NCBI GenBank assembly: GCA_035461385.1
Contig: DATHVI010000200.1
Location: 1 to 41,009, forward strand
Length of the DNA: 41,009 bases
Origin: DATHVI01 sp035461385
GTDB taxonomy: Bacteria; Actinomycetota; Thermoleophilia; Solirubrobacterales; 70-9
Direction: 5' to 3'
Shown: positions 1-7,416 of the stretch, piece after piece
Layout of the letters: the number at the start of each line of letters is the position of its first letter
How positions within the stretch are numbered: position 1 is the stretch's first letter
Made by a program: the position numbers and the translations under genes
The notes under the pieces: model-generated
The model's input: only the letters and a program-made list of their open reading frames with translations
Told to the model about the DNA's origin: nothing
Databases searched by the model: none

Positions 1-162
1 GAGGTGCTGGTCAACGAGGTCAACACGATCCCCGGCTTCACGGCGACGAGCGTGTTCGGGAAGCTATTCGAGGCCAGCGGCCTCCCCTACCCGGAGCTCT
101 GCAACCGCCTCGTCCGCCTCGCCCTCGACCGCTACGAACGAGAGCGTTCTTTCCGCTTCTGA
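1..162 (+). CDS. ddl: D-alanine--D-alanine ligase, C-terminal fragment (5' end outside window)
   Basis: The open frame from base 1 encodes 53 residues ending at TGA 160-162. It begins with NEVNTIPGFT, the conserved end of the ATP-grasp active site of D-Ala-D-Ala ligases, where the Glu and Asn bind magnesium. It continues with the usual C-terminal helix (GLPYPELCNRLVRLALDR). Ddl joins two D-alanines in the cytoplasm for the peptidoglycan stem peptide. The N-terminal and central domains lie upstream of the window. Other ATP-grasp ligases are possible in principle, but the NEVNT-PG motif followed by this helix is characteristic of Ddl. The gene converges on the kinase downstream, with a hairpin between them. 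Confidence 0.9.
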   Translation, partial: EVLVNEVNTIPGFTATSVFGKLFEASGLPYPELCNRLVRLALDRYERERSFRF

Positions 163-213
163 GCGCTCTGACGGGCGACGAACGCCTGCGACCCGACAAG
201 CTCAGTTGACGCG

Positions 214-249
214 CGTCGATTTACGCACACATGAGGTGCGTAATCGACG
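214..249. terminator. bidirectional terminator-like hairpin between ddl and the kinase
   Basis: The arms at 214-228 and 236-249 are complementary along their whole length except for one bulged T, with a 7-base loop. The hairpin sits in the 112-base gap between two convergent genes, as expected for a shared terminator. There is no clear T-run on either side. Confidence 0.6.
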
Positions 250-274
250 TTCGTCCCTCGCCGCGCCGCGGGCG

Positions 275-1780
275 TCACCCGACGAGCTCGATCTCGGTGA
301 CCTCGGCGCGATAGCCGCCCTCGGTCGACTCGGGGAGCGTCTTGAACCAGAGCAGGTAGTAGCGCGCCGGTTCTTCGGGCTCGAGCGTGATCGTCTCCTC
401 TTCGCCGCCGCCACTCACCTCGGCGATCGGCCCCTGCCAGCCGTCGAGGCTCTCCGGCGGGCCGTCGGCGGCGGCATAGACGTCGGCGTCCCAGCCGCCC
501 GCCTGCGTCCGCACGATCATCTCCGTAGCCTCGACCGGCTGCGAGGTTTGGACGTAGATCCCGACGCCGTCCTTGAGCGCGGTGACGTCTGCGGCCTCGT
601 ACTGCTCGGTGGTCCATGCCGTCTCCCGGTCGCCGTCGATCGCGAGATCGACCTCCTCGGGATGCTCCTCGCCGTCGTCGCTGAACGGGTCGAAGTCGCT
701 CGCGGCGGTGACTTCGACCTCGCCGGTCGTCGGAGCCGCCGGGGTCGGTGGCGGCTCCTCGCTCTCACTGCCGGTGAGGAGGACGATCGCGAGCGCCGCC
801 GCCGTCGCAGCGAGGACGACGAGGATTCCCGCGAGCGACCAGCGGCGACCGCGGAGGTTCCGCTTCGGGCCGGGGACCGATTCGATTACCGTCGTCGCCT
901 CGCCGTGGGCGCCGCCGGCGCGCGCGATCTCGACCTCGAGTGCGCCCTCGAGCTCGGCGAGCATCGACGGCATGTCCGGGTAGCGCTTCTTCGGCTCCTT
1001 CTCGGTCGAGCGCTCGATCACCGCCGCGAGGGCCGCCGAGGTCTCGGGGCGCTTGCGCTGGATGTCGGGCATCCCCTCGTTGACATGCTTCATCGCCACC
1101 CCGACGAGGGTGTCGGCCTGGAACGGCAGCTCGCCGCTGACCATCTCGTAGAGGACGATCCCGAGCGAGTAGATGTCGGAGCGGGCGTCGACGTCGTGCC
1201 CCATCGCCTGCTCGGGTGAGACGTAGTCGGTCGTCCCCAGCACCCGACCGGTGCGGGTCAGCCCGTCGGACTCGAGCGAGCGGGCGATCCCGAAGTCGGT
1301 CACCTTCGCCCGCCCCTCCGGGTCGATGAGGACGTTCTGGGGCTTGACGTCGCGGTGAACGAGCATCCGCGCATGCGCGGCGGCGAGCCCGCGCCCGACC
1401 TCGATCGCGTAGGCCGCCGCCTCGTCGAGCGGCAGCATCCCGAGGCGCTCGATCCGGGCCTTCAGCGTCTCTCCCTCGACGTACTCGAAGACGATGTACG
1501 GCCGGCCGCCGTCCTGCCCCGCGTCGATCACCGCAACGACGTTCGGGTGCGAGAGCTGGGCGACCGCCCGCGCCTCGCGCGAGAACCGCTCGAGCTGGTC
1601 GGGCTCATCGGAGATCTCGCGGTGGAGCACCTTGACGGCAACCCATCGCTCGAGGGTCTCGTCGCGCCCGAGATAGACGGTCGACATCCCGCCGCTGCCG
1701 AGCTTCGCGTCGAGCCGGTACCGCTCCGACAGCAAGGTGCCGGTGAGCGGTCCGCGGGGCCGTGACGCAGCTTCGGTCAT
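275..1780 (-). CDS. membrane Ser/Thr protein kinase (PknB-like) with extracytoplasmic discoidin-like domain
   Basis: This is a 501-residue Hanks-type kinase. The catalytic domain spans about residues 22-265. It has the glycine loop LGSGGMSTVYLG, lysine in VAVKVL, the RD-kinase loop HRDVKPQN, DFG in VTDFGIA, and the activation segment ending in SPEQ. One transmembrane helix follows at about 315-337, then a Pro/Thr/Glu-rich linker and about 140 external residues. These contain an AIDGDRETAWTTE motif like discoidin/F5-8C sugar-binding folds; there are no PASTA repeats. I chose ATG 1780 because AGGAG lies 4 bases upstream; an in-frame GTG at 1804 is the alternative. It lies downstream of purM and uppP on the same strand. 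Phosphorylation of envelope or division proteins is the family role; the ligand is unknown. Confidence 0.92.
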   Translation of the reverse strand: MTEAASRPRGPLTGTLLSERYRLDAKLGSGGMSTVYLGRDETLERWVAVKVLHREISDEPDQLERFSREARAVAQLSHPNVVAVIDAGQDGGRPYIVFEYVEGETLKARIERLGMLPLDEAAAYAIEVGRGLAAAHARMLVHRDVKPQNVLIDPEGRAKVTDFGIARSLESDGLTRTGRVLGTTDYVSPEQAMGHDVDARSDIYSLGIVLYEMVSGELPFQADTLVGVAMKHVNEGMPDIQRKRPETSAALAAVIERSTEKEPKKRYPDMPSMLAELEGALEVEIARAGGAHGEATTVIESVPGPKRNLRGRRWSLAGILVVLAATAAALAIVLLTGSESEEPPPTPAAPTTGEVEVTAASDFDPFSDDGEEHPEEVDLAIDGDRETAWTTEQYEAADVTALKDGVGIYVQTSQPVEATEMIVRTQAGGWDADVYAAADGPPESLDGWQGPIAEVSGGGEEETITLEPEEPARYYLLWFKTLPESTEGGYRAEVTEIELVG

Positions 1781-1922
1781 CAGGCTCCTATTTTCAACGC
1801 TCACTCCACGATCCCGTCTTCAAGCGCCGCGATTGCACGGATGCGGCCGGGCGGCCGCCCCATACGCGGTGGTGAAGAGGGCTTACCCGATTGCGCGGCG
1901 GATTCGCGCCCTATCCGTCGCG

Positions 1923-1945
1923 GCGCCGCCCCCGACGGCGGGCGC
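1923..1945 (-). terminator. hairpin just downstream of purM
   Basis: GC-only arms at 1923-1930 and 1937-1945, with one bulge, form a stem 2 bases past the purM stop codon on the minus strand. There is no T-run, so it may be a stem that slows polymerase or stabilises the 3' end rather than a true intrinsic terminator. Confidence 0.35.
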
Positions 1946-1947
1946 GC

Positions 1948-2949
1948 CTACCTGCGGACGACCTCCCCCGTCCGTCCCGTCGCCCGGCCGATCCGCTTCG
2001 CCTCCGGATAGTGGGTGCGCAGCAGCTCGAGCGCCGCCTCCTCGTCGGCCGCCGCGACGACGCAGCAGAAGCCACAGCCCATGTTGAAGACCTCGTACAT
2101 CTCGTCCTCGGGCACGTCGCCGAGCTTGCGGATCAGGTCGAAGAGCGGCGGGACGGGCAGCGGGTCGTCGATCTCGTAGCCGACATCGGCCTCGAGGCGG
2201 AGCAGGTTCCGCAGGCCGTCGCCGGTGATGTGGGCGAGGCCGCGGACGTCGGCCGGGGAGTCGAGCAGCTCGAGCACGGCGCGGACGTAGATCTCGGTCG
2301 GCTCGAGCAGGAGGTCGCCGAGCGGGCGGCCGAGCCGATCGTCGTCGGGCGCGACGTCCGTGAGCGCGCGCCGGGCGAGCGTGTAGCCGTTCGAGTGCGG
2401 GCCCGAGGAGGGAAGGCCGATCACCGGATCGCCGGCCTCGACCGACGCGCCGGTGACGATCGCGTCGAGATCGACGAGTCCGACCGCCGCGCCGACGAGG
2501 TCGAGGCCGGTGACGATCGCGCCAAGCTGCGCCAGCTCGCCCCCAGGGATCTCGATCCCGGCGAGCTCGGCGCCGCGACGAAGCCCCCTCCCGACCTCGC
2601 CGAGGACGTCGGGGTCGGCGCGTGGGACCGCGATGTAGTCGACCATCGCGAGCGGCCGCGCGCCGACGCAGATCAGGTCGTTGACGTTCATCGCCACGCA
2701 GTCGATCCCGACCGTGTCCCAGCGGCCGAGCTGCTCGGCGATGACGAGCTTCGTGCCGACGCCGTCGGTGCAGATCGCGAGCCCCCGGCGTTGGTCGAGC
2801 CGGAGCACGCTCGCGTAGTGGCCCGGAAGCGCGATCGTCCGCGGGCGCTCGCCGGTGTCGATCCGCGCCAGCTCGCCGACCAGCGAGGCAACCCCAGCGT
2901 CGGCGGCCGACTGGCTCACCCCGGCCTGCTCGTAGGCACCCTCGGGCAT
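1948..2949 (-). CDS. purM: phosphoribosylformylglycinamidine cyclo-ligase (AIR synthetase)
   Basis: This 333-residue protein is full length for PurM, the enzyme that uses ATP to close the imidazole ring of FGAM to give AIR in purine synthesis. It starts with MPEGAYEQAGVS and has the ATP/substrate motif CTDGVGTK (about residues 61-68). It continues with VAMNVNDLICVGARPLAMVDY, the GLPSSGPHSNGYTL segment and GDGLRNLLR, all typical of the PurM/SelD fold. The ATG at 2949 has no strong Shine-Dalgarno. uppP ends only 8 bases upstream, so purM is probably read through from the uppP transcript. No other pur gene is nearby, so it is an isolated member of the pathway here. Confidence 0.95.
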   Translation of the reverse strand: MPEGAYEQAGVSQSAADAGVASLVGELARIDTGERPRTIALPGHYASVLRLDQRRGLAICTDGVGTKLVIAEQLGRWDTVGIDCVAMNVNDLICVGARPLAMVDYIAVPRADPDVLGEVGRGLRRGAELAGIEIPGGELAQLGAIVTGLDLVGAAVGLVDLDAIVTGASVEAGDPVIGLPSSGPHSNGYTLARRALTDVAPDDDRLGRPLGDLLLEPTEIYVRAVLELLDSPADVRGLAHITGDGLRNLLRLEADVGYEIDDPLPVPPLFDLIRKLGDVPEDEMYEVFNMGCGFCCVVAAADEEAALELLRTHYPEAKRIGRATGRTGEVVRR

Positions 2950-2957
2950 GGGCCGAT

Positions 2958-3899
2958 TCAACCGGACCCGGCGGCGCGACTGCGGCGTGCTCCTAGCGCC
3001 AGCCGCACCGCGACCGCGCCGGCGAGCCCGATCCGGTAGGCCGCGTACGGCCACAGTGCCCGGTCGCCCTCGACCCGCTCGATCAGCTTCCGGGAGGCGA
3101 GGGTCGAGGCGAACGAGGCAACGGCTCCGGTCGCCATCGCGCTCCGCAGCGACGGGTCGACCCCGCGGCGCCGCAGGCGACCCCCCTTCAGCGCCGTCGC
3201 TCCGACGATCACCGGCAGGGCGACGGTGCGCGAGAGCAGGGTCGCCTGCTCGCGAGTGAACCTCCGCGCTCGGGCGGCGGCAAGCGTGGCGCCGTTTCGC
3301 GACACCCCGGGGATGAGCGCCGCCGCCTGGCCGAGCCCGAGCCCGAGCCCGTCGAGCGCCCGGGCATCGCCCGGGCCGCGCTCCTGCGGGCGCCGATCCG
3401 CGAGCGTCATCGCCAGCGCCCCGGCGACCAGACCGCCGGCGGTCGCTCGCGGGCCTCCGAGCCTGTCCTCGATCTCCCGCTCGAGGCCGCAGCCGACAAT
3501 CGTGGGCGGGACGACGGAGAGCCCGACGACCGCGGCCCGGCGGCGGTCGAACGCGGCCAACTCGGACGCGATCAGGCGCCGCTGAGCAATCACCAGCGCC
3601 AGGGCGGTACCGGCGTGGAGGACGACCTCGAAGCTCTTCCGGGCCTCGGGGTCGAACTCGCCCCACCGCCAGCCGGCGAACCAGGGGAGGAGCGAGACGT
3701 GAGCCGAGCTCGAGACCGGGAGCAGCTCGGCGGGACCGTGAATGAGGCCGAGCAATGCCGCCCGGATCGGGGTCAGGTCCGCGGCGCCGGCGACGCCCGC
3801 CCGCCCACCGCCCACCCCGGCGCGACCGCCCGCGGGCGGCTCGTCCCGGGACCGCGATCTCCCCCGCGACCTCGGCAGAGGTGCGATTAGACTCGGCAC
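2958..3899 (-). CDS. uppP: undecaprenyl-diphosphatase (UppP/BacA family)
   Basis: This integral membrane phosphatase turns undecaprenyl diphosphate into the monophosphate carrier used for peptidoglycan and other envelope glycans. The family signatures are GLIHGPAELLPVSSSAH (about residues 52-68) and PGVSRNGAT, with hydrophobic helices throughout. The usual Q/E-x3-E of the first motif reads H-x3-E here, a noticeable change. The 313-residue reading starts at GTG 3899 and has about 40 extra Arg/Pro/Gly-rich N-terminal residues. A GTG at 3815 is an alternative start. The 3899 start is supported by TAGGCT nine bases upstream, which would give a nearly leaderless mRNA. The start is 4 bp from the divergent dehydratase start, and purM follows 8 bases downstream. 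Confidence 0.88.
   Translation of the reverse strand: MPSLIAPLPRSRGRSRSRDEPPAGGRAGVGGGRAGVAGAADLTPIRAALLGLIHGPAELLPVSSSAHVSLLPWFAGWRWGEFDPEARKSFEVVLHAGTALALVIAQRRLIASELAAFDRRRAAVVGLSVVPPTIVGCGLEREIEDRLGGPRATAGGLVAGALAMTLADRRPQERGPGDARALDGLGLGLGQAAALIPGVSRNGATLAAARARRFTREQATLLSRTVALPVIVGATALKGGRLRRRGVDPSLRSAMATGAVASFASTLASRKLIERVEGDRALWPYAAYRIGLAGAVAVRLALGARRSRAAGSG
3888..3893 (+). promoter_or_regulatory. -10 box (TAGACT) of the CapD-like gene
   Basis: TAGACT ends 10 bases before ATG 3904 and would give a leader of about 4 bases with no ribosome binding site. It lies inside the first codons of uppP on the other strand. No -35 resembling TTGACA is seen at the usual distance. Confidence 0.5.
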
Positions 3900-3903
3900 G
3901 ACG

Positions 3904-5802
3904 ATGCGAGCCTATCTATGGCGTCGCCTGACGGATCCCGTCTACCGGCGACGGGCGCTTCAGTTCGGAGCCGACGCGGCGCTCGCTGCCGGGGCCTTCG
4001 CGCTCGCGTTCGAGCTCCGCTTCCTCGATGTCGAGGGCGGGATGCCCGACCGCTACCGGACGATGCTCGCCGGCTCGATCGTCTTCGTCGCCCTCGGTCA
4101 GTCGCTCGTGCTCGAGCTCCTCGGCCAGCACCAGAAGTGGTGGCGGTACTTCCGCCTGCCCGACCTCTGGCCGCTAGTCCGCGCGATCGCGATCGCGGTC
4201 GCGCTTACTGTCCTCGTCTTCGCGATCGCGAAGCCCTACGCCTACGACCTGCCGCGCTCGGTGGCGATCTTCGACCTCCTGCTGCTGACCGTTCTCTGCG
4301 GCGGCGCCCGCCTGCTGCGACGGACGATCGCCGAGCGGCCCGACCGCGCGGTGATCCGCCGCAGCACGAGGACGGCGCTGATCGTCGGCGCAGGCTCCGG
4401 GGGCCAGATGGTGGTCCGCGAGCTCCAGCTCAACCCCAACCTCGGCACCCGGGCGATCGGGTTCGTCGACGACGACCCGGCGAAGCGCGGGATGCGCAAC
4501 CTCGGGCTCAAGGTGCTGGGGACCACCGACGAGATCGGCCCGATCCTCGATCGGGCCAAGCCCGACGAGGTGATCATCGCGATCCCGTCGGCGCCGGGCG
4601 TCCTGCGCGCGAAGGTCGTGACCGCCTGTCGCGAGCGCGACGTCGGCGTTCGGACCCTGCCGACGGTCTTCGAGCTCCTCCGCGGCGGAGTCCAGCTCAC
4701 CCGCCAGCTCCGCGACGTCCAGGTCGAGGACGTCCTTGGCCGCGAGCCGGTGGTGATGGAGCTCGACCGGGTCGGCGCGTACCTCGACGACAAGGTCGTC
4801 CTCGTCACCGGCGCCGGCGGGTCGATCGGAACCGAGCTCTGCCGCCAGATCTCCCGTGTCGGCCCGCGGCTGCTGGTGCTGCTCGACCACGCCGAAGGGC
4901 CGCTGTTCGAGATCGACCGCGAGCTGACCGACGAGTGGCACTTCACCCGCGTCGAGGCGGTGCTCGCCGACTGCAAGGAGGGCGAGCGGATGCTCGAGGT
5001 GATGGAGCGCTTCCGCCCCGACGTCGTCTTCCACGCCGCCGCTTACAAGCACGTGCCGCTGATGGAGTCAAACCCGCTTGAGGCGGTCCGCAACAACGCG
5101 ATCGCCACCCAGGTGACCGCGAAGACGGCCGCCGCGGCGGGCGCCGAGCGGTTCGTCCTCGTCTCGACCGACAAGGCGGTCAACCCGCAGACGGTGATGG
5201 GGGCCTCGAAGGCGATGGCGGAGTGGATCGTCGAGGCCGCCGGGCAGCGCAACCCCGGCACCAGGTTCGTGATCGTCCGTTTCGGGAACGTCCTCGGCTC
5301 CTCGGGCAGCGTGATCCCGATCTTCCGCTCTCAGATCGAGCGCGGCGGGCCGGTGACCGTCACCGACCCGGAGATGACGCGCTACTTCATGACGATCCCC
5401 GAGGCGACCCAGCTCGTGATCCAGGCCGCCGACCTCGGCGGAGTCTCCGGCGAGGTGTTCGTGCTCGAGATGGGTGAGCCGGTGCGGATCGTCGACCTCG
5501 CCCGGAAGATGATCCAGCTCGCCGGCTACGAGCCCGACGTCGACGTCGCGATCGAGTTCACGGGCCCGCGCCCGGGAGAGAAGATCCACGAGGAGCTGCT
5601 CAACGCCAACGAGCGCGCCCAGCCGACGGCGGCCGAGCGGATCGTGCGGGCGATCAGGTCCCGGCCCCACGACCCCGATTGGGTCGAGAGCACGGTGAGG
5701 CGGCTCGAGTCGTTGGTCGCGTCGGGCGACGAGGCCGGCCTTGCCGACCGGGTGGTCGAGGTCGTCACCGAACACCGCCGGGAAGAGCCGGTCGAGCGAT
5801 AG
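3904..5802 (+). CDS. CapD/WbpM-type UDP-GlcNAc 4,6-dehydratase-like membrane protein
   Basis: A 632-residue protein. About four transmembrane helices occupy the first 140 residues. A CoA-binding-like Rossmann domain follows (ALIVGAGSGGQMVVREL), then a short-chain dehydrogenase/epimerase domain (VLVTGAGGSIGTELCRQI). The catalytic stretch STDKAVNPQTVMGASK is of the FlaA1/WbpM class, with Met in place of the usual Tyr, and YKHVPLMESN is also conserved. Such enzymes convert UDP-GlcNAc to a 4-keto-6-deoxy sugar, the precursor of bacillosamine- or FucNAc-type residues. ATG 3904 matches the family start and the -10 box above. It opens the glycan locus. No partner aminotransferase is seen within the window, so the final sugar is unknown. 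Confidence 0.92.
   Translation: MRAYLWRRLTDPVYRRRALQFGADAALAAGAFALAFELRFLDVEGGMPDRYRTMLAGSIVFVALGQSLVLELLGQHQKWWRYFRLPDLWPLVRAIAIAVALTVLVFAIAKPYAYDLPRSVAIFDLLLLTVLCGGARLLRRTIAERPDRAVIRRSTRTALIVGAGSGGQMVVRELQLNPNLGTRAIGFVDDDPAKRGMRNLGLKVLGTTDEIGPILDRAKPDEVIIAIPSAPGVLRAKVVTACRERDVGVRTLPTVFELLRGGVQLTRQLRDVQVEDVLGREPVVMELDRVGAYLDDKVVLVTGAGGSIGTELCRQISRVGPRLLVLLDHAEGPLFEIDRELTDEWHFTRVEAVLADCKEGERMLEVMERFRPDVVFHAAAYKHVPLMESNPLEAVRNNAIATQVTAKTAAAAGAERFVLVSTDKAVNPQTVMGASKAMAEWIVEAAGQRNPGTRFVIVRFGNVLGSSGSVIPIFRSQIERGGPVTVTDPEMTRYFMTIPEATQLVIQAADLGGVSGEVFVLEMGEPVRIVDLARKMIQLAGYEPDVDVAIEFTGPRPGEKIHEELLNANERAQPTAAERIVRAIRSRPHDPDWVESTVRRLESLVASGDEAGLADRVVEVVTEHRREEPVER
3909..3914 (-). promoter_or_regulatory. 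-10 box (TAGGCT) of uppP
   Basis: Read on the minus strand, TAGGCT ends 9 bases before GTG 3899. It lies inside codons 2-4 of the divergent CapD-like gene. The two divergent promoters therefore overlap each other's coding sequence. Confidence 0.45.
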
Positions 5803-5805
5803 CCC

Positions 5806-5811
5806 TAGGAT
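5806..5811 (+). promoter_or_regulatory. -10-like box (TAGGAT) before the first LytR_C gene
   Basis: TAGGAT lies 12 bases before ATG 5824, just after the stop codon of the dehydratase gene. It fits the short-leader pattern seen elsewhere in the window and could give the downstream genes an extra promoter. Confidence 0.35.
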
Positions 5812-5823
5812 TGCGCCGCAGCG

Positions 5824-6588
5824 ATGATCGACCTGATCGAGAGGATCGGGCCCATCCTCGGCATCGTCACCTTCCTCGGGTTTGCCGTTCTCGCCTTCTT
5901 GATCTTCCAGCAGGCCCGCGAGGTACGTCGACTGCGAGAGTGGGCCGGGCGCGCGCCGGAGCGAGCCGAGGAGGCCGCGGCCGCGGCGGCGGCTGCCGCG
6001 GAGGCGCGCGGGGAGGAGGCCTCGGAGTCCCAACCCACCCCCGAGCGCGAGGGAAGGCTGCGTGAGCTCTGGCGCCGGCTCAACCAGACCTCGCCGCTCG
6101 ATCCACGCTACGTCGTCGTGTTGCTCGCGGCGGCGCTGATCGCCGCAGCAGCGCTGACTGGAGCGTTCGGGCTCCTCGGCGGCGACGACGGGCCCGGCGA
6201 TCGCGAGCGCCGCGGTGGCGGGGGGCAGGAGTCCCGCCAGCAGGGCGATCGGCCGGAAAAGGTCGCGGTGCTGAACGCGACCCAGGTGATCGGAGCGGAC
6301 GGCGTCGTGATCCAGGGCGTGCCGGGGCTCGCCGACCAGGTCGCCGAGGACGTGATCCGACCGGCGGACGGCTTCAGGCCCGGGAACCGTGACAACGCCA
6401 CCTCGGGATTCGACCAGACGACGATCATGTTCGAACCGGGGGCGCGCCAGGCCGCGACCAGCCTCGCTGCCGAGGTCGCGGCCTCGCTCGGCGAGGCTCC
6501 GGTCGAGCCGATGATCGAGGAAGTGCGCGACCTCGCGGGGGGCGCCCGCCTCGCGCTCGTCGTCGGGAGCGATGACGCCGAGTTCTAG
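5824..6588 (+). CDS. two-TM protein with C-terminal LytR_C domain (paralogue A)
   Basis: A 254-residue protein of unknown function. Transmembrane helix 1 is at about 10-29. A charged, Ala/Glu-rich linker that may form a coiled coil covers 30-94, and helix 2 is at about 96-118. A disordered Gly/Arg/Gln stretch follows, then a domain from about 146 beginning KVAVLNAT and ending LALVVGSDD, which matches the LytR_C fold (VxVLNGT...). LytR_C normally sits at the C-terminus of LCP proteins that attach glycans to the cell wall, but the LCP catalytic domain is absent here. The charge pattern suggests the linker is cytoplasmic and the LytR_C domain external. It is the first of a coupled run leading to the Wzy-like gene, and shares its layout with the next gene. 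Confidence 0.75.
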   Translation: MIDLIERIGPILGIVTFLGFAVLAFLIFQQAREVRRLREWAGRAPERAEEAAAAAAAAAEARGEEASESQPTPEREGRLRELWRRLNQTSPLDPRYVVVLLAAALIAAAALTGAFGLLGGDDGPGDRERRGGGGQESRQQGDRPEKVAVLNATQVIGADGVVIQGVPGLADQVAEDVIRPADGFRPGNRDNATSGFDQTTIMFEPGARQAATSLAAEVAASLGEAPVEPMIEEVRDLAGGARLALVVGSDDAEF

Positions 6589-6606
6589 CCAGCGGGGGGG
6601 TCGCCC

Positions 6607-7416
6607 GTGGGGCTGAGCGACCTCGTCGACGCCGTCGCGCCGTTCGCCGCGATCCCGTCGGCGATCGCCTTCCTGCTGCTGCTCCCCCTCTACCTCTCCC
6701 AGCGGCGGGACATCATCCGGATGCGAACCTGGATCGAGCGCGAGCCCTACCACCCGGCCTCCGACCTGCGAGCGAGCGAGGCCCAGCTCGACCGAGCCGA
6801 GTCCGAGCTCGAGCGGCTGCTCGGAACGGGCGGCGATGCGGTCGCCGACACGGTGGTCCAGAGCCCAGCCGCCGCGCGAGTCGCCGCGACCACGGCGGCG
6901 GCGAGGGTGACGAGCGAGCGCCCCGCGCTGGCTCGGATCACGATCGAGCGGGCCGCGCTCGAGCCCCACCCTCGCTGGCGGCGATTCGCCCGCCGGGCGA
7001 CCCAGCCGCGGGTGCTGGCGGCGATCGCCATCCTCGCCGTGATCGGCGGCGCGGTCGCAATCGTCGGGTCCGAGCGACTGCTCAGCGGCGACACCGAGCG
7101 CGAGGCGCCCGTCGACTCGTTCGACCCGTCGGCGGTCTCGGTGACGGTGATGAACGGAACCGAGCTCAAGGGTCTAGGAAGCAGGGTCGAGTCCGACGTC
7201 TCCGCGAACGAGTACGAGGTGATCGCGGTCACCTCCGCGCCGATCCCGGCGGCGTGGACCGAGGTCATGTTCGTCCGCGGCCAGCGCGAGGAGGCGTTGA
7301 GGGTCGCGCAGGATCTCGGGGTCCGCGAGAGCCGTGTCGGCCCGATGGACCCCGACATCCGCCAGCTCTCGGGCGGCGCCGACGTGGTCGTGATCGCCGG
7401 CGAGGATCGCGGTTGA
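6607..7416 (+). CDS. two-TM protein with C-terminal LytR_C domain (paralogue B)
   Basis: A 269-residue protein with the same plan as its neighbour. Helix 1 is at about 14-31, a long Arg/Glu-rich linker at 32-130 (heptad-like around DLRASEAQLDRAESELERLL), helix 2 at about 136-155, and a LytR_C-like domain from about 177 that starts SVTVMNGTELKG and ends DVVVIAGED. It starts at GTG 6607, preceded by a G-rich run (GGGGGGGT) that can act as a ribosome binding site. Its stop overlaps the start of the next gene (TTGA), so the two are translationally coupled. The function is unknown; a role in glycan export, chain length or attachment is inferred from the neighbours. Confidence 0.72.
   Translation: MGLSDLVDAVAPFAAIPSAIAFLLLLPLYLSQRRDIIRMRTWIEREPYHPASDLRASEAQLDRAESELERLLGTGGDAVADTVVQSPAAARVAATTAAARVTSERPALARITIERAALEPHPRWRRFARRATQPRVLAAIAILAVIGGAVAIVGSERLLSGDTEREAPVDSFDPSAVSVTVMNGTELKGLGSRVESDVSANEYEVIAVTSAPIPAAWTEVMFVRGQREEALRVAQDLGVRESRVGPMDPDIRQLSGGADVVVIAGEDRG

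Noticed and set aside
206..1219. 337-codon plus-strand frame antisense to the kinase
   Set aside because: Arg/Asp/Leu-rich composition and no domain; it mirrors the GC codon bias of the clear kinase gene on the other strand.
5068..6969. 633-codon minus-strand frame over the dehydratase and LytR_C genes
   Set aside because: It spans three well-supported plus-strand genes and has shadow composition with no motif.
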